Below are positions 1-9,139 of a stretch of DNA of 64,000 nucleotides, one piece after another. A model generated the notes under the pieces. That model was given only the letters and a program-made list of their open reading frames with translations, did not search any database and was not told the origin of the DNA. The stretch comes from Alphaproteobacteria bacterium. Its GTDB lineage: Bacteria; Pseudomonadota; Alphaproteobacteria; UBA6615. The DNA is taken from contig JAJFIX010000007.1 of assembly GCA_021774575.1 (NCBI GenBank), positions 110,534 to 174,533 on the forward strand. Reading direction: 5' to 3'. Position 1 is the stretch's first letter. Each line of letters opens with the position of its first letter. Position numbers and translations under genes: made by a program.

Positions 1-305
1 ACAGCATCTTCATGCAGACAGACTGATAGTTGCGCCGATTGAGTCTACAATATGCGTATTTCGCGTAACGGTTCCAATTATCTAGAGCATTTTTCTATAT
101 TTATTCAAACTTAGGGAATTTCATCGGCTCGGGGTGATTTGATTCGCAATTTGGGCTGGAGTACGAGGCCGTGACTTTCCGCCGCGCAGCACTGTGCAAA
201 GATACTTCTATACTTGGCGTTCGGATGGCACATTGGTAGCTATCAACCATTTTCTTCTGATGATAGTGCGCGAGGCAGAAGGCCGGGACGCAACCCTCTG
301 CTGGC
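1..305. other. No recognisable gene at left edge
   Basis: No open frame here resembles a known protein on either strand. The stretch abuts IS5-family debris and may hold the unrecognisable 5' part of that element. Confidence 0.4.
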
Positions 306-760
306 ATGATCGACAGCCAGTCGGTGAAGATCACCAAAAGTGGCGGTCCTCGCGGCCTTGACGCGGGTAAGAAGATCAACGGTCGTAAGGGTCATATCAT
401 TACCGATATCAGTGGATTACTGGTCGGCGCCATCGTCCATGAGGCCGACATCCGCGACCGGGATGGTACCGCAGCCCTACTGAGCTCGATCCAATCGGTT
501 TTTCCCTGGTTGCGCCATGTGTTCGCTGACGGCGGAATGCCGGGCCGAAGCTCCGGGGCGCAATCGTCAAACTTGAGAAATGGCTGTTGGAAACCGTCAA
601 GAGATCCGATGCGGCAAAGGGCTTCGTCTTGTTGCTAAGACGGTGGGTCGTCGAGGGTACTTTCGTATGGCTCGGTCGGAACCGACGCCTCGCAAATGAC
701 TTCTAGGCATGCATCGAAAGTGCTGAGGCTTGGATCGTGATCGCCAGTATCCAGATCCTC
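306..760 (+). pseudogene. IS5-family transposase remnant
   Basis: A fragment of an IS5-family DDE transposase. The first frame reads IDSQSVK, then GPRGLDAGKK, GRKGHIITD, then EADIRDRDGT and [10 protein letters not shown], which is the DDE core of this family with the second catalytic Asp in FADGG. After about position 540 the frame is lost. Typical C-terminal sequence ([19 protein letters not shown]) reappears in another frame near 640-700 and ends at a stop. The N-terminal third of the transposase is missing and no inverted repeats were identified. The element is dead. Together with the similar fragment near 4.6 kb it brackets a block of glycosyltransferase genes. Confidence 0.8.
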
Positions 761-928
761 CCACGCAGAATCTTGAAAATTTGAAATCACCCAATTCTTT
801 TCGAGTCAGACTCTTAGAGAAAAGCTATAAATTTGAAATCGGATGTCCCGCGAGTTACCGCAGGTTACATATTTGGCGATGTTTGAAAAAAAAATAGACT
901 TTCGCTTTGATAGAGAGAAATTTATAAA

Positions 929-2080
929 ATGAATATCATTATCTTCTCTCATTCTTATCTGGATCCGGAAAACCGAAAAAACCTTTTAGCTCTATCAAGA
1001 CTTGCTAACGTGACATGTGTTTTACCAAAACATGCTCCGGTTCTAATTTTCAATGATTACGAGTTCCATCCAGACGGAAATGATTCTGATATTTTTTTCC
1101 CACTTAAGTTTTTGCGGTTAAGTAAGTCGCAATATTTGCTCAGAGGGCTATCAGAAATATTCCGATCACGCCAGCCAGACGCAATAATCGTTGAATATAA
1201 CCCTTGGTCAGCAATGTTTATTCAGACCCTTATATTGAGGTTTCTATTTTGCCAGAAGGCCAAATTGATTTGCATGGTAAAAAAGAACACGTACAGTAAG
1301 GTCGGGCTCCACGGCTATATAAAAGACCAACTTGCTCGTTTTACACTATCACGGGCAGATCATATCCTGGCAGCGAGCAATATGGCCTCTGACATGCTAA
1401 AGGGTGTTTTCAAAATTCCGTCAGAGAAGTTATCGGTGTGCCACCATTTGGGCGTTGACACGAACCTATTTTGTCCATCTCATGACATGGTGACAATCTC
1501 AGGTCGCGCGATAAATATTGGTTATAGCGGTAGATTTGACGCCGGAAAGGGAATAATAGACTTGTTTGAAGCCGTTCAGATTTTGCAAGAAAACAAATCG
1601 CGGCAAATTAATTTGAAGTTATTGGGACAGGGCGCTTACAGCAAGAAACTAGATGAAAAATTGGAAAAATTATCCTGTGATCACTCTTGGTTTTCATTGC
1701 ACCCGCCGGTGGCGCATACCGAGGTCGCACGTTTTTTACAGGATCTTGATATATTTGTGTTGCCCTCTCGGCGAATGCCCGATCACCAGGAACACGATGC
1801 ACACGCCTTATTAGAAGCATTGTCGGTCGGTGTTGTTTGTGTCGGTACTTATTCGGGCATCATACCAGACATACTCAAAAATGGCGTCGGACGACTTGTT
1901 AGGCCTGAACGACCTAAGGAACTAGCAGGAGTGTTGTGTGAATTGATCGAGAATGACGGGGTGCGCGTCACTGTTGGTCGGAATGCGAGGGATTTTGCGC
2001 GAAGGACTCTTGAGTTGGATGTAATTGCAGAACGTAAAATAGAAGTCATAGGAAAGATTATTGATAATGAGTTCAAGTAA
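929..2080 (+). CDS. GT4-like glycosyltransferase
   Basis: A 383-residue glycosyltransferase of the GT-B/GT4 type, expected to move a sugar from a nucleotide donor onto a polysaccharide intermediate at the inner face of the membrane. The N-terminal half is the variable acceptor domain. The C-terminal half starts near residue 195 with INIGYSGRFDAGKGI, the usual opening of the donor-binding Rossmann domain, and contains DIFVLPSR and the HALLEALSVG region that replaces the E(x7)E motif. There is no signal peptide. The gene is visibly richer in A+T than the polysaccharide genes downstream and follows IS debris, which suggests horizontal acquisition. It overlaps or abuts the following methyltransferase gene. 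Sugar specificity cannot be read from the sequence. Confidence 0.8.
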   Translation: MNIIIFSHSYLDPENRKNLLALSRLANVTCVLPKHAPVLIFNDYEFHPDGNDSDIFFPLKFLRLSKSQYLLRGLSEIFRSRQPDAIIVEYNPWSAMFIQTLILRFLFCQKAKLICMVKKNTYSKVGLHGYIKDQLARFTLSRADHILAASNMASDMLKGVFKIPSEKLSVCHHLGVDTNLFCPSHDMVTISGRAINIGYSGRFDAGKGIIDLFEAVQILQENKSRQINLKLLGQGAYSKKLDEKLEKLSCDHSWFSLHPPVAHTEVARFLQDLDIFVLPSRRMPDHQEHDAHALLEALSVGVVCVGTYSGIIPDILKNGVGRLVRPERPKELAGVLCELIENDGVRVTVGRNARDFARRTLELDVIAERKIEVIGKIIDNEFK

Positions 2081-2090
2081 AGGCCCCAAC

Positions 2091-2720
2091 ATGCATTACA
2101 GCGCTAAGGAGGCTTATCAACATGAATCCTTTGCGCATAATTATGAAAGAGTAAGGTTTTCCGGCCTTATGGGTAAATACCGGAATAATCTTGAGCAGAA
2201 GGCAGTCGGTAAATTGGTTGAAATGTTACCGTCCGATATTTCGATCGCGGATTGTCCATGTGGCAATGGTAGATGGTGGCCTGTTCTCGCGACGAGGGCG
2301 CGCCGAATAGTGGCAGTTGACGTTTCGGAAGGTATGCGTCGATATGCGAGCGAAAGGGCGCGTCAGTCTTCGATCGACATTGTTGTACTGGGGGGTTCTG
2401 CCGAGGACCTGCCCGTGGAAGACGAGAGCGTGGATTATGTATTCAGCCATGCGCTAACTAAGCATTTGCCGGTGCCAGTACAATACCAAGTGCTTGCGGA
2501 ATATTCTCGAGTCTCGAAAATGGGAGTGATTTGTTCGTTCGGCGTGTTTACGCATCTTTCATATGAATTTTGGCGCCGACGGCAACTTACAGAATCCTAT
2601 CCGATTTTTTTCGAAGAACTGAAGTGGATGGCTGATTGGGCTGGATTAGAAATTCGCAAAATGATTCGATGTACAACACCGATTGGCGTGGAGAACGTAG
2701 TGTTATTCGAGAAAATATGA
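2091..2720 (+). CDS. SAM-dependent class I methyltransferase
   Basis: A small Rossmann-fold methyltransferase of 209 residues. Motif I is present as IADCPCGNGRWWPVLA, followed by the acidic end of strand 2 (IVAVDVSEGM), a motif resembling AEDLPVEDESVDYVFS and the usual C-terminal strands. This pattern is typical of enzymes in the Methyltransf_11 group, which methylate small molecules or sugars. I chose the ATG at 2091 because AAAGG lies 8-9 bases upstream. An ATG at 2067 would overlap the preceding glycosyltransferase by 14 bases and is also possible. The context suggests methylation of a sugar or lipid-linked intermediate, but the substrate is unknown. Confidence 0.75.
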   Translation: MHYSAKEAYQHESFAHNYERVRFSGLMGKYRNNLEQKAVGKLVEMLPSDISIADCPCGNGRWWPVLATRARRIVAVDVSEGMRRYASERARQSSIDIVVLGGSAEDLPVEDESVDYVFSHALTKHLPVPVQYQVLAEYSRVSKMGVICSFGVFTHLSYEFWRRRQLTESYPIFFEELKWMADWAGLEIRKMIRCTTPIGVENVVLFEKI

Positions 2721-2731
2721 GAATTTCCCCC

Positions 2732-2746
2732 GCCAACGTTGTTGGC
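2732..2746. other. Short palindrome between convergent genes
   Basis: GCCAAC and GTTGGC are separated by three bases in the 44-base gap between two convergent genes. It could help terminate transcription both ways, but there is no T-tract, so the role is uncertain. Confidence 0.3.
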
Positions 2747-2764
2747 TAGGCGTTCCGTCTGTCT

Positions 2765-3973
2765 CTATGTCAGGCGCTGGTCCAAGTCGTTGGCGATAGC
2801 AGGCCCTGCCTGTAGGCAGCGGTAATTTTGCTCCAGGACGCCAGCAATTCTAGGCCAGCTATACGCTTCACTGACTAGTAACTGGCCACACCGGCCCATT
2901 TCCTCTGCGCTATGCGGCTGTTCTATTAGGTCATTTATCGCATCGGAAAATTTCAGAACATCGCATTGCGTCACTATGCCTGCCTTTGCCTCTGCAACGG
3001 CAGGCCAAATATTGACTTGGTCAGAAATCACCACAGGCAACCCGCTACCCATGGCCTCAATTACGGCGATTCCAAAATTTTCGCTGTAAGACGGTAAGAC
3101 AAAAACATAGGATTCGCCAAGTGCCGCCATCTTCATCTCGCCGTGCAGCATACCGACGAAGGTTGTTATCTCGTTAATCCCTTCCGCGTCGATCCATTTA
3201 CGAACTTGTTTACCATAGCCGTCGGTATCCGGCCCGGCCAATACAAGGTGTATGTCGTCTCGATTCGCGGCGATCCTGGCAATGGCCGGAACAAGAATAT
3301 CGAGACCTTTCTTGAAATTGATTCGACCAAGAAACAAAATGATCTTTTTGCCACCAATATTTGGGAAGGTTTGGCGGAACAAGTTACTTTCTGTGGTTGG
3401 GCGGTGGTCATGCAATTGGAGGCCCAATGGCACCACAATTCCTTTTCCAAAATGCAGCGATTTTCGCGCCAGTGTCATTTCCTGGTCGGTCGTAAAATTG
3501 ACAGCTGCTGCGTGTTTTAGGTTGCGACGTTCAAACAGCCACTCCAGCAACAATTTCCGGTAACGATGGCGGTTAAATATGTAGGGGTCCATTGAGCCGC
3601 AGGGGCGCATCAAGTAGGGCACGTCATATTTTCGGCAATAGTGGCCCATTACCGCGCTATGAAAAAGGTGCAGGGAATGGCTGTGCACAATATCAAAATC
3701 GGGTATGCGGCCTCTCAGTGCCCGCCAGAGAGCGACAGAGGTACATTGCCAACCCGATAAAGTATTGGCACGGAAATAGTGGACATCCACGCCATTCAAA
3801 TGGACTGGTCGGTCAGTCGGAACGTGCATTCGACCTTTCGGACCATCTTGGTCCGTAGTAAAAATTTCGACGTGATGGCCTCGAGCCGCGACGGCTTGAG
3901 CCATTTCCAGGCAAGCCTTCGATGGCCCGCCATGCACGGGGGCAAGGCTTGAAATGACGTGTAGAATTTTCAT
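2765..3973 (-). CDS. GT4 glycosyltransferase
   Basis: A 402-residue GT4-family glycosyltransferase. It begins with MKILHVISSLAPVHGGPSKA, the classic N-terminal strand plus the glycine-rich loop of GT4 enzymes. It carries GKKIILFLGRINFKKGLD at the start of the C-terminal domain, and SYVFVLPSYSENFGIAVIEA, which contains the E(x7)E nucleotide-sugar-binding motif. The start was set at 3973, where the family N-terminus begins, rather than at the longer open frame that starts at 4099. It is convergent with the methyltransferase gene and stands alone on this strand. It probably adds a sugar during exopolysaccharide or O-antigen repeat-unit assembly. Confidence 0.85.
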   Translation of the reverse strand: MKILHVISSLAPVHGGPSKACLEMAQAVAARGHHVEIFTTDQDGPKGRMHVPTDRPVHLNGVDVHYFRANTLSGWQCTSVALWRALRGRIPDFDIVHSHSLHLFHSAVMGHYCRKYDVPYLMRPCGSMDPYIFNRHRYRKLLLEWLFERRNLKHAAAVNFTTDQEMTLARKSLHFGKGIVVPLGLQLHDHRPTTESNLFRQTFPNIGGKKIILFLGRINFKKGLDILVPAIARIAANRDDIHLVLAGPDTDGYGKQVRKWIDAEGINEITTFVGMLHGEMKMAALGESYVFVLPSYSENFGIAVIEAMGSGLPVVISDQVNIWPAVAEAKAGIVTQCDVLKFSDAINDLIEQPHSAEEMGRCGQLLVSEAYSWPRIAGVLEQNYRCLQAGPAIANDLDQRLT

Positions 3974-4549
3974 AGAATTAGATTGTATCCTTGCCCAAGA
4001 ATTACCAACTCCACCGTTTGTCAGAGTTCGCCCGATAGGCAGAATATCCCATCTGCCCCATGCCGAGCAGCCAGCGTTTGCCTCCTCCAGCTGCAACAAC
4101 CCTCGAAATGCTCAACAGTAGGACCGCCCTCCGGTACACGTTAGAACTTCTGGGTGCCACGGTGCAACTCATATATACCACTAGTGGTTCCGGCTTAACG
4201 GAAGAGGCCGTTGTGGGAATCCCAGCGCGGCGCGTACATGTGAGTCTTGCTTATGTTCCTGGGAATGTCGATTACCTTCGATCTCGACAAATGTTGTCTT
4301 CTTGTAGGCGTGGTCCAGGTCCACGGTGCTACCCGGAAACGTCTGTGGCCACACGTCATTATTCATTTAGGCGCGGCTGGGGCACAGGAGGACATGCGTT
4401 GGACAGATATATCGATTACTTGAGTCCGGCGCTGGTAAGAGCTTACCAGGGAGAAATGCGCCGATTGCTTTCTGCGCTACAAATTCGTCGATCTCGCATT
4501 CCGCCTTCGGGCCCAGACGTGGCAAGAAACGTGGTTGATCCGACACTGA
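3974..4549. other. Intergenic stretch with degenerate sequence
   Basis: A 164-codon open frame on the plus strand (4060-4554) has no recognisable domain and reads like a chance frame. The right part runs into the IS5 fragment at about 4.55 kb, so much of this is probably decayed insertion-sequence DNA. Confidence 0.35.
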
Positions 4550-4800
4550 CGTAAGGGGGGCAAGAACCGTAAATGTTATATAGTCAACGACATCGCCGTG
4601 TGCTGGTTAGCATTGCCCTTCATGGTGCTGATATTCAGGATCATGATGGTGCACTCATTCTCCTTAACTCCAATACTTCGACCTATCCGTGGCTGAGGCA
4701 TGTCTTTGCCGATGGCAGCTATACCGGCCGAAACTTAACGGCCGATTGGAAACATCGGCCATCGGACAATCGCGACCGTCTTGCGATCCTATACCGCCAA
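4550..4800 (+). pseudogene. IS5-family transposase fragment
   Basis: A second IS5-family transposase fragment, from a different member than the one at 0.3 kb. The string HGADIQDHDGALILLNS followed by [15 protein letters not shown] is the family core, including the Asp of FADG. The N-terminal side (GKNRKCYIVND) is in another frame, so there is at least one frameshift, and only about 80 codons are left. It is a non-functional relic. Confidence 0.75.
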
Positions 4801-5013
4801 GGTTGAATGAATTTGATGGCTGTTGGGTGGCATGGTATATCAATCGTTCGCAGCATAGTGAATGGTAGTTTCGTCTTGGGTACTAGGGTTTTGTAGTTCC
4901 TCTCAGTATTCGAAGAGCTGATGAAGATTTCTTGCGCGTGTTTATTTTTACGAAATTACTCTAGCGCGTCGATCAAAACGCGAAATGGAGTTTTTGGATT
5001 CTGGTGGATATAG

Positions 5014-5775
5014 GTGGATGGGTTGTCTGATTTCATTAGAAAAGCACGAAAGCTGGCACGCTTGGTAAGTGCGCCTGTTTATCGGAGGGGCCTCCTACAC
5101 GGTGTGGCCGCAGCGGTGGAACATGCCGCCGTTGTTCGAGCCATTTCGCCCCGCACCATCCTTGACGTCGGGGCCAATAGGGGGCAATTTTCGCTGCTCG
5201 CACTTCGCGAAGCGCCGTGGGCATCGATTTATGCATTTGAGCCACTCCTAGAAGCAGCCAATTGTTTCGATCGCTTAATGGGCAAATTCGACCAGGTGAA
5301 ATTTTTTCGGACAGCCTTGGCGTGTGATCGGGGTGTTGCAAAAATGCATGTTTCCGGCAGTTCTGATAGTTCTTCGTTGCTGGAAATTTCATCTCTTCAG
5401 ATGAGGCATTTTCCAGGTACGGAGGAAGTTGGAACGGAAGAGGTTCCCATAGGAGCTCTCAGCGATTTCATTTCGTCCGAAAAAATGGTTTCCCCGTCTC
5501 TGTTGAAAATTGATGTCCAGGGCGGCGAGCTTGGCGTGCTGAAATCGGCCACCGCACTATTCCCCAATCTAGACTGGATTTATGTTGAGGCCTCGTTTGT
5601 TCAGCTCTATGAGGGCCAGCCTTTAGCCGATGAGGTGGTAGCATATCTCGCGGAATTTGGGTTTGCTATACAGGGCGTACATAATGTCAGCTATGCCAAA
5701 TCGGGAAAGGCGTTGCAGGCCGACTTCCTATTTGGGCGCGCTGCCGCCGCTGAATCCGAGGAGCGCGGCGTATAG
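5014..5775 (+). CDS. FkbM family methyltransferase
   Basis: A 253-residue FkbM-type SAM-dependent O-methyltransferase. Motif I is ISPRTILDVGANRGQFS. The Glu of strand 2 is in YAFEPLLEA, and the signature LLKIDVQGGELGVLKS corresponds to the family KIDVEGxE block. Such enzymes commonly cap or decorate glycans by methylation in polysaccharide clusters. The first in-frame codon is a GTG at 5014. Its stop is immediately followed by the start of the next glycosyltransferase with no spacer, so the two genes are very probably co-transcribed and translationally coupled. Confidence 0.85.
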   Translation: MDGLSDFIRKARKLARLVSAPVYRRGLLHGVAAAVEHAAVVRAISPRTILDVGANRGQFSLLALREAPWASIYAFEPLLEAANCFDRLMGKFDQVKFFRTALACDRGVAKMHVSGSSDSSSLLEISSLQMRHFPGTEEVGTEEVPIGALSDFISSEKMVSPSLLKIDVQGGELGVLKSATALFPNLDWIYVEASFVQLYEGQPLADEVVAYLAEFGFAIQGVHNVSYAKSGKALQADFLFGRAAAAESEERGV

Positions 5776-7026
5776 ATGCGGATCCTCATCCAAGGACCAA
5801 ATTTTTCGCCGGAACTTATAGGTAGTGGCAAATATACCGGTGAAATGGCGGCATGGCTTGCCAAAAACGGCCACCAAGTACACGTGATCACCACACCTCC
5901 CCACTACCCGGCCTGGCGCATAGCCAATGGGTATCGTCGTTTCTGGTTTACGCGTGAGAACTATGAAAATCTGACCATTCTGCGCTGCCCAACCTACGTG
6001 CCGTCAAGACCAACTGGGTTGCGCCGCGTACTATATATCGTATCGTTCGGGTTGGTCAGCGGCATTGCTGTCCTGTGGGATGCTCTCCGTTTGCGACCGG
6101 CTCTCTTTATAAATATCGTTCCGACGCTCGCGGCGGCACCATCTTGTCTGGCTGCATCTAAGGTTGTTGGCGGCCGTTCTTGGCTTCATGTCCAGGATTT
6201 GGAAGTTGACGCCGCATTTTCGACTGGCCTAGTAAAAGGCAGATGGAAGAAAAAAGTAGCACTTTCAGTCGAACGTTTTCTGCTCCGGCGGTTCAATATT
6301 GTATCGACAATCTCGCGCAGCATGATCGTGGCTCTGGCAAACAAGGGCATTTCGGAAACCGATATTGTTCTCTTTCCGAACTGGGTGGATGTGGACGAGA
6401 TCTATCCGCTCGCCAACCGAACTGCGCCTAGGTCGGACTTTAACTTGCCAGAAGAAGTGTTTATCGCGCTCTACGCTGGCAATCTCAGCGCGAAGCAAGG
6501 GTTAGAGATGTTTGTCGAACTCTCAGCTGCAATGGCCGACGAAAAAGAATTTATGCTCGTCATAGCTGGCGATGGCCCGATGCGTAAATTTCTCACGACA
6601 GCGTTGATAAACGTCGAAAATGTACGTTTCTTGCCGCTCCAACCTGCTGAAAAACTTAACGCGCTTTTGAATTGCGCCGACGTGCACTTGCTGCCCCAAA
6701 AACCGGAGGTTGCCAATTTGGTCTTGCCTTCCAAACTGGCGGGCCAGCTCGCCTCTGGTCGGCCTATTGTCGCTGTCGCGGAGCCCGGTTCAGACTTGGC
6801 GCAAGCAGTGGATGGGTGCGGCGTGGTTGTAGATAGGTCGGATGGCCACGAGATGGCGGAGGCAATTCAGGGATTGATGTCTAGTCCCGAAGCTTATCGG
6901 CAGATGGCAATCAACGCCCGCAATCGTGCCGTCGAAAAATGGGGAAAAGAGGCCACCCTTTCCGCCTTTGCTGCTAAGCTGCAAGTTGTAATCAAAGACG
7001 CTAAACACCAAGGCGACCAGCGTTAG
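5776..7026 (+). CDS. WcaI-like GT4 glycosyltransferase
   Basis: A 416-residue glycosyltransferase of the WcaI group (colanic acid cluster). It begins MRILIQGPNFSPELIGSGKY, the usual start of WcaI-type enzymes, which open with a phrase similar to NYxPExxGxGxY. The donor domain starts at FIALYAGNLSAKQGLEM, with LVIAGDGP next and ADVHLLPQ later. The GT4 glutamate motif is weak, as in other WcaI proteins. It starts directly after the FkbM gene stop, so the two form an operon. It probably adds a fucose-like or other sugar to a lipid-linked repeat unit, which fits the presence of gmd at 21 kb. The acceptor cannot be inferred. Confidence 0.85.
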   Translation: MRILIQGPNFSPELIGSGKYTGEMAAWLAKNGHQVHVITTPPHYPAWRIANGYRRFWFTRENYENLTILRCPTYVPSRPTGLRRVLYIVSFGLVSGIAVLWDALRLRPALFINIVPTLAAAPSCLAASKVVGGRSWLHVQDLEVDAAFSTGLVKGRWKKKVALSVERFLLRRFNIVSTISRSMIVALANKGISETDIVLFPNWVDVDEIYPLANRTAPRSDFNLPEEVFIALYAGNLSAKQGLEMFVELSAAMADEKEFMLVIAGDGPMRKFLTTALINVENVRFLPLQPAEKLNALLNCADVHLLPQKPEVANLVLPSKLAGQLASGRPIVAVAEPGSDLAQAVDGCGVVVDRSDGHEMAEAIQGLMSSPEAYRQMAINARNRAVEKWGKEATLSAFAAKLQVVIKDAKHQGDQR

Positions 7027-7508
7027 TCCGAATCTATTACCTAAATTTGACCCACAATAGAGCTGATCCGCGACGGCGCCTTGTGGGTTTATTTTAGGCT
7101 GGCTACGAATAAATTTTATGCAGAATCGTCTTATAGCTACTTTGACATTTCCGGACGGATGCTAATGCTTGTATTGATTTGGATAACCGTTGCGGAGATT
7201 GAGGGGAGACAGGGCCTGAAAGTACTCATATCGAGCGCCCAAGATATGCGGCTAGAAATCATCAGCATATGTCGGACCAATTATTTGGGGAGATAACTTG
7301 ACGAAAGTCTTGTAGCCTACGGTTACGACCGGTGCGCTAATAGCGTACCCCTAACGCCCGATAACCGGCTGACCCATCGGCTGAAGTTGGGGCCTTGCGC
7401 CCGAACTCAACAATATGTTGATAGATCAACAAAAAACGCAAGCTAGAGCTTTCTTCGCCGCAGCCCGATATGATTGGTCTACGACCAGAACGTGGCATTT
7501 TCCAATGG
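7027..7508. other. Intergenic gap, no gene seen
   Basis: The gap lies between the WcaI-like gene and the convergent phosphatase gene. A 71-codon frame at 7081-7296 lacks any recognisable feature or ribosome-binding site. No inverted repeat with a T-tract was found. Confidence 0.4.
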
Positions 7509-8279
7509 TTAAGCATTGCCCGTACGGGTAGACACCCGGTCAGCTTCTAACCGTGCGGCCGTGAGCCGGCCGGTAATATAGGCGCCGGTGTCGACGCCGA
7601 TACGAATATTGCTGTGGCTCGGTTCCAAGCTAGCCGAATGACCATGTACAACCACGTGCCCGAAGGGCCGGTTGTGGTTCAAGAACTCATCGCGACTCCA
7701 CAGCAGATCGTTGTCGACTTGCTGGTCGATCGGCACGCCGGGGCGAAGGTCCGCGCGCACAAAGCAATAGTCGCCATAGTGTGCATAGAGCTCAAGCGCT
7801 TCAAAAAACTGCAGATGGGCAAGCGGCAGCTTGGTTGCAAATTGCTCGTGCGCCGTTTTCCAAGCCGGCTGATCAAACATCTTGTTTGGCGGATTGACAC
7901 CATAGGCTCTTAGCGTGTCGGCGCCGCCATACTGTGTCCATTGGGGGCCGGCATCACCATCGCGCAGGAAATCGAGCCGTGTGGCCTCGTGGTTTTCTTT
8001 CAGGAACCTAGGTTCAGACGGGGCGAGTGCATCGGACAGAAGAAAATCGATGACTGCCTTCGAACCGAAACTGCGATCAATATAATCGCCGAGAAATAAC
8101 AACACCGGCTTGGCCGCGGTTAGGTCAAGATCCTCGACGATATTGGCAATGAGGTCGCGTAGCAAATCATCGCGCCCGTGTATGTCACAAACGGCGTATA
8201 GGATCATTTCATCGGGCACGCGGGCCACCGAAGACCGCAGCTTTTTGCGGGCTGAAAACAGTTTGGTGAGCAATGCCAT
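7509..8279 (-). CDS. PPP-type metallophosphoesterase
   Basis: A 256-residue protein of the calcineurin-like serine/threonine phosphatase group. Metal-binding motifs follow the family order: YAVCDIHGR (DxH), LLFLGDYIDRS (GDxxDR), FLKENHEA (GNHE position) and VVVHGHS (GH). In the third motif the usual Gly is replaced by Glu (ENHE), and the Gly after GDxxDR is Ser. The metal ligands themselves are all present. The start at 8279 matches the family N-terminus. A longer frame to 8483 would overlap the divergent VanZ-like gene. Similar phosphatases occur beside alphaproteobacterial polysaccharide genes, where the opposing kinase may be the Wzc-like protein. That pairing is an inference. Confidence 0.8.
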   Translation of the reverse strand: MALLTKLFSARKKLRSSVARVPDEMILYAVCDIHGRDDLLRDLIANIVEDLDLTAAKPVLLFLGDYIDRSFGSKAVIDFLLSDALAPSEPRFLKENHEATRLDFLRDGDAGPQWTQYGGADTLRAYGVNPPNKMFDQPAWKTAHEQFATKLPLAHLQFFEALELYAHYGDYCFVRADLRPGVPIDQQVDNDLLWSRDEFLNHNRPFGHVVVHGHSASLEPSHSNIRIGVDTGAYITGRLTAARLEADRVSTRTGNA

Positions 8280-8481
8280 TTGTCTCCAATTATATGGGTG
8301 CCGGTAAGCTCTTCGATGATCGTATGACAGCAAAGCGGTGTCGAATTCAATCAACCGTGCGGCTATATTTGGATTGCAGGCCTGTCCTTCGACGATCGCC
8401 CCCGGTAGAATTCTTGCAAACAAGATCTCCGGCTGTACGACTGCGTGACTGTACCAATAGTTGAAAATAAGGTGGAACGCC

Positions 8482-8856
8482 ATGCGGCAAGGTCGACTTC
8501 GATATTTGGCCTTGGGGTTATGGCTTTTGGCTGTCGGCGGCGTGGCAATTTTTTCCTTATTGCCGCAACTGGCGCCACCTGCAGACCACCATTTCGATAA
8601 AATATTGCATTTTGGCGTTTATTTTTCACTTGCTGGGTGGGCCGCGATTACCCTGAAACGGGTGGCGCCGGTCTTGATCGCCGCGCTGTTTCTAACCCTG
8701 ATCGGCGTGGCGGTCGAGGTTGCCCAGGGATTTGTTTTGGGCCGCATGGGGTCAAGCGCCGACGCACTAGCCAACGCCAGCGGCGTGGCTGCGGCAATTT
8801 GTATCAAATTGATCGCAGGCCGCTTCTCCCGTGCATTTTGGCGCCCGCCAGAGTGA
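8482..8856 (+). CDS. VanZ-like small membrane protein
   Basis: A 124-residue protein with about four hydrophobic segments. It carries the VanZ-family block HHFDKILHFGVYFSLAGW, in which a conserved Asp/Lys and His precede a membrane helix, and a later acidic-helix segment GVAVEVAQGF. VanZ-like proteins in Proteobacteria are often found beside polysaccharide genes, but their role is not settled. The ATG at 8482 follows AAGGTGG with about six bases spacing, better than the TTG at 8461. The gene is divergent from the phosphatase, and its end runs straight into the palindromic repeat array. Confidence 0.8.
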   Translation: MRQGRLRYLALGLWLLAVGGVAIFSLLPQLAPPADHHFDKILHFGVYFSLAGWAAITLKRVAPVLIAALFLTLIGVAVEVAQGFVLGRMGSSADALANASGVAAAICIKLIAGRFSRAFWRPPE

Positions 8857-8860
8857 AAAT

Positions 8861-9010
8861 TTGATCACAAATTTGTGAAATACCTCGTATTTTGTCACAA
8901 ATTTGTGAAACACTTCCTAATTGAGCACAATTTCGCAAACAATTCGCAGTTGATCACAAATTCGTGAAGCATTTCGCAATTAATCACAGGCTTGTGAAAC
9001 ACTTGTTAAT
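8861..9010. repeat. Array of five 30-bp units with palindromic cores
   Basis: Five tandem copies begin at 8865, 8895, 8925, 8954 and 8984, giving a period of 30, 30, 29 and 30. Each has a 14-bp palindromic core with consensus TCACAAATTTGTGA. Copies 1 and 2 are perfect, copy 4 has one change, copy 5 differs in its centre, and copy 3 is degenerate and one base short. The 16 bases between cores are also partly conserved, with consensus AACACTTCGCAATTGA. The array lies about 140 bp upstream of the sugar-transferase gene. Evenly spaced palindromes three helical turns apart suggest cooperative binding of a dimeric regulator, but no cognate regulator is in the window. Confidence 0.85.
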
Positions 9011-9139
9011 TGAATCGACTCAAACTCGGTGGGATAGTCTGAACTCCAATAGTCGATGTTCGTCAATTAGGGCTAGCTCCGGTGAAGGTTTGCTTGAAAC
9101 CTCCGAACTGGTGGCCGTATATGAGGTTCTAACAGAGTT

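Noticed and set aside
4060..4554. 164-codon open frame as a gene
   Set aside because: It has no recognisable motif, poor composition and no ribosome-binding site, and lies in decayed IS DNA.
7081..7296. 71-codon open frame as a gene
   Set aside because: No start signal or family resemblance; composition like non-coding DNA.
8861..9010. Array of spaced repeats as a CRISPR
   Set aside because: The conserved core is only 14 bp, the sequences between cores are similar to each other rather than unique, the period is just 30 bp, and no cas gene is present.
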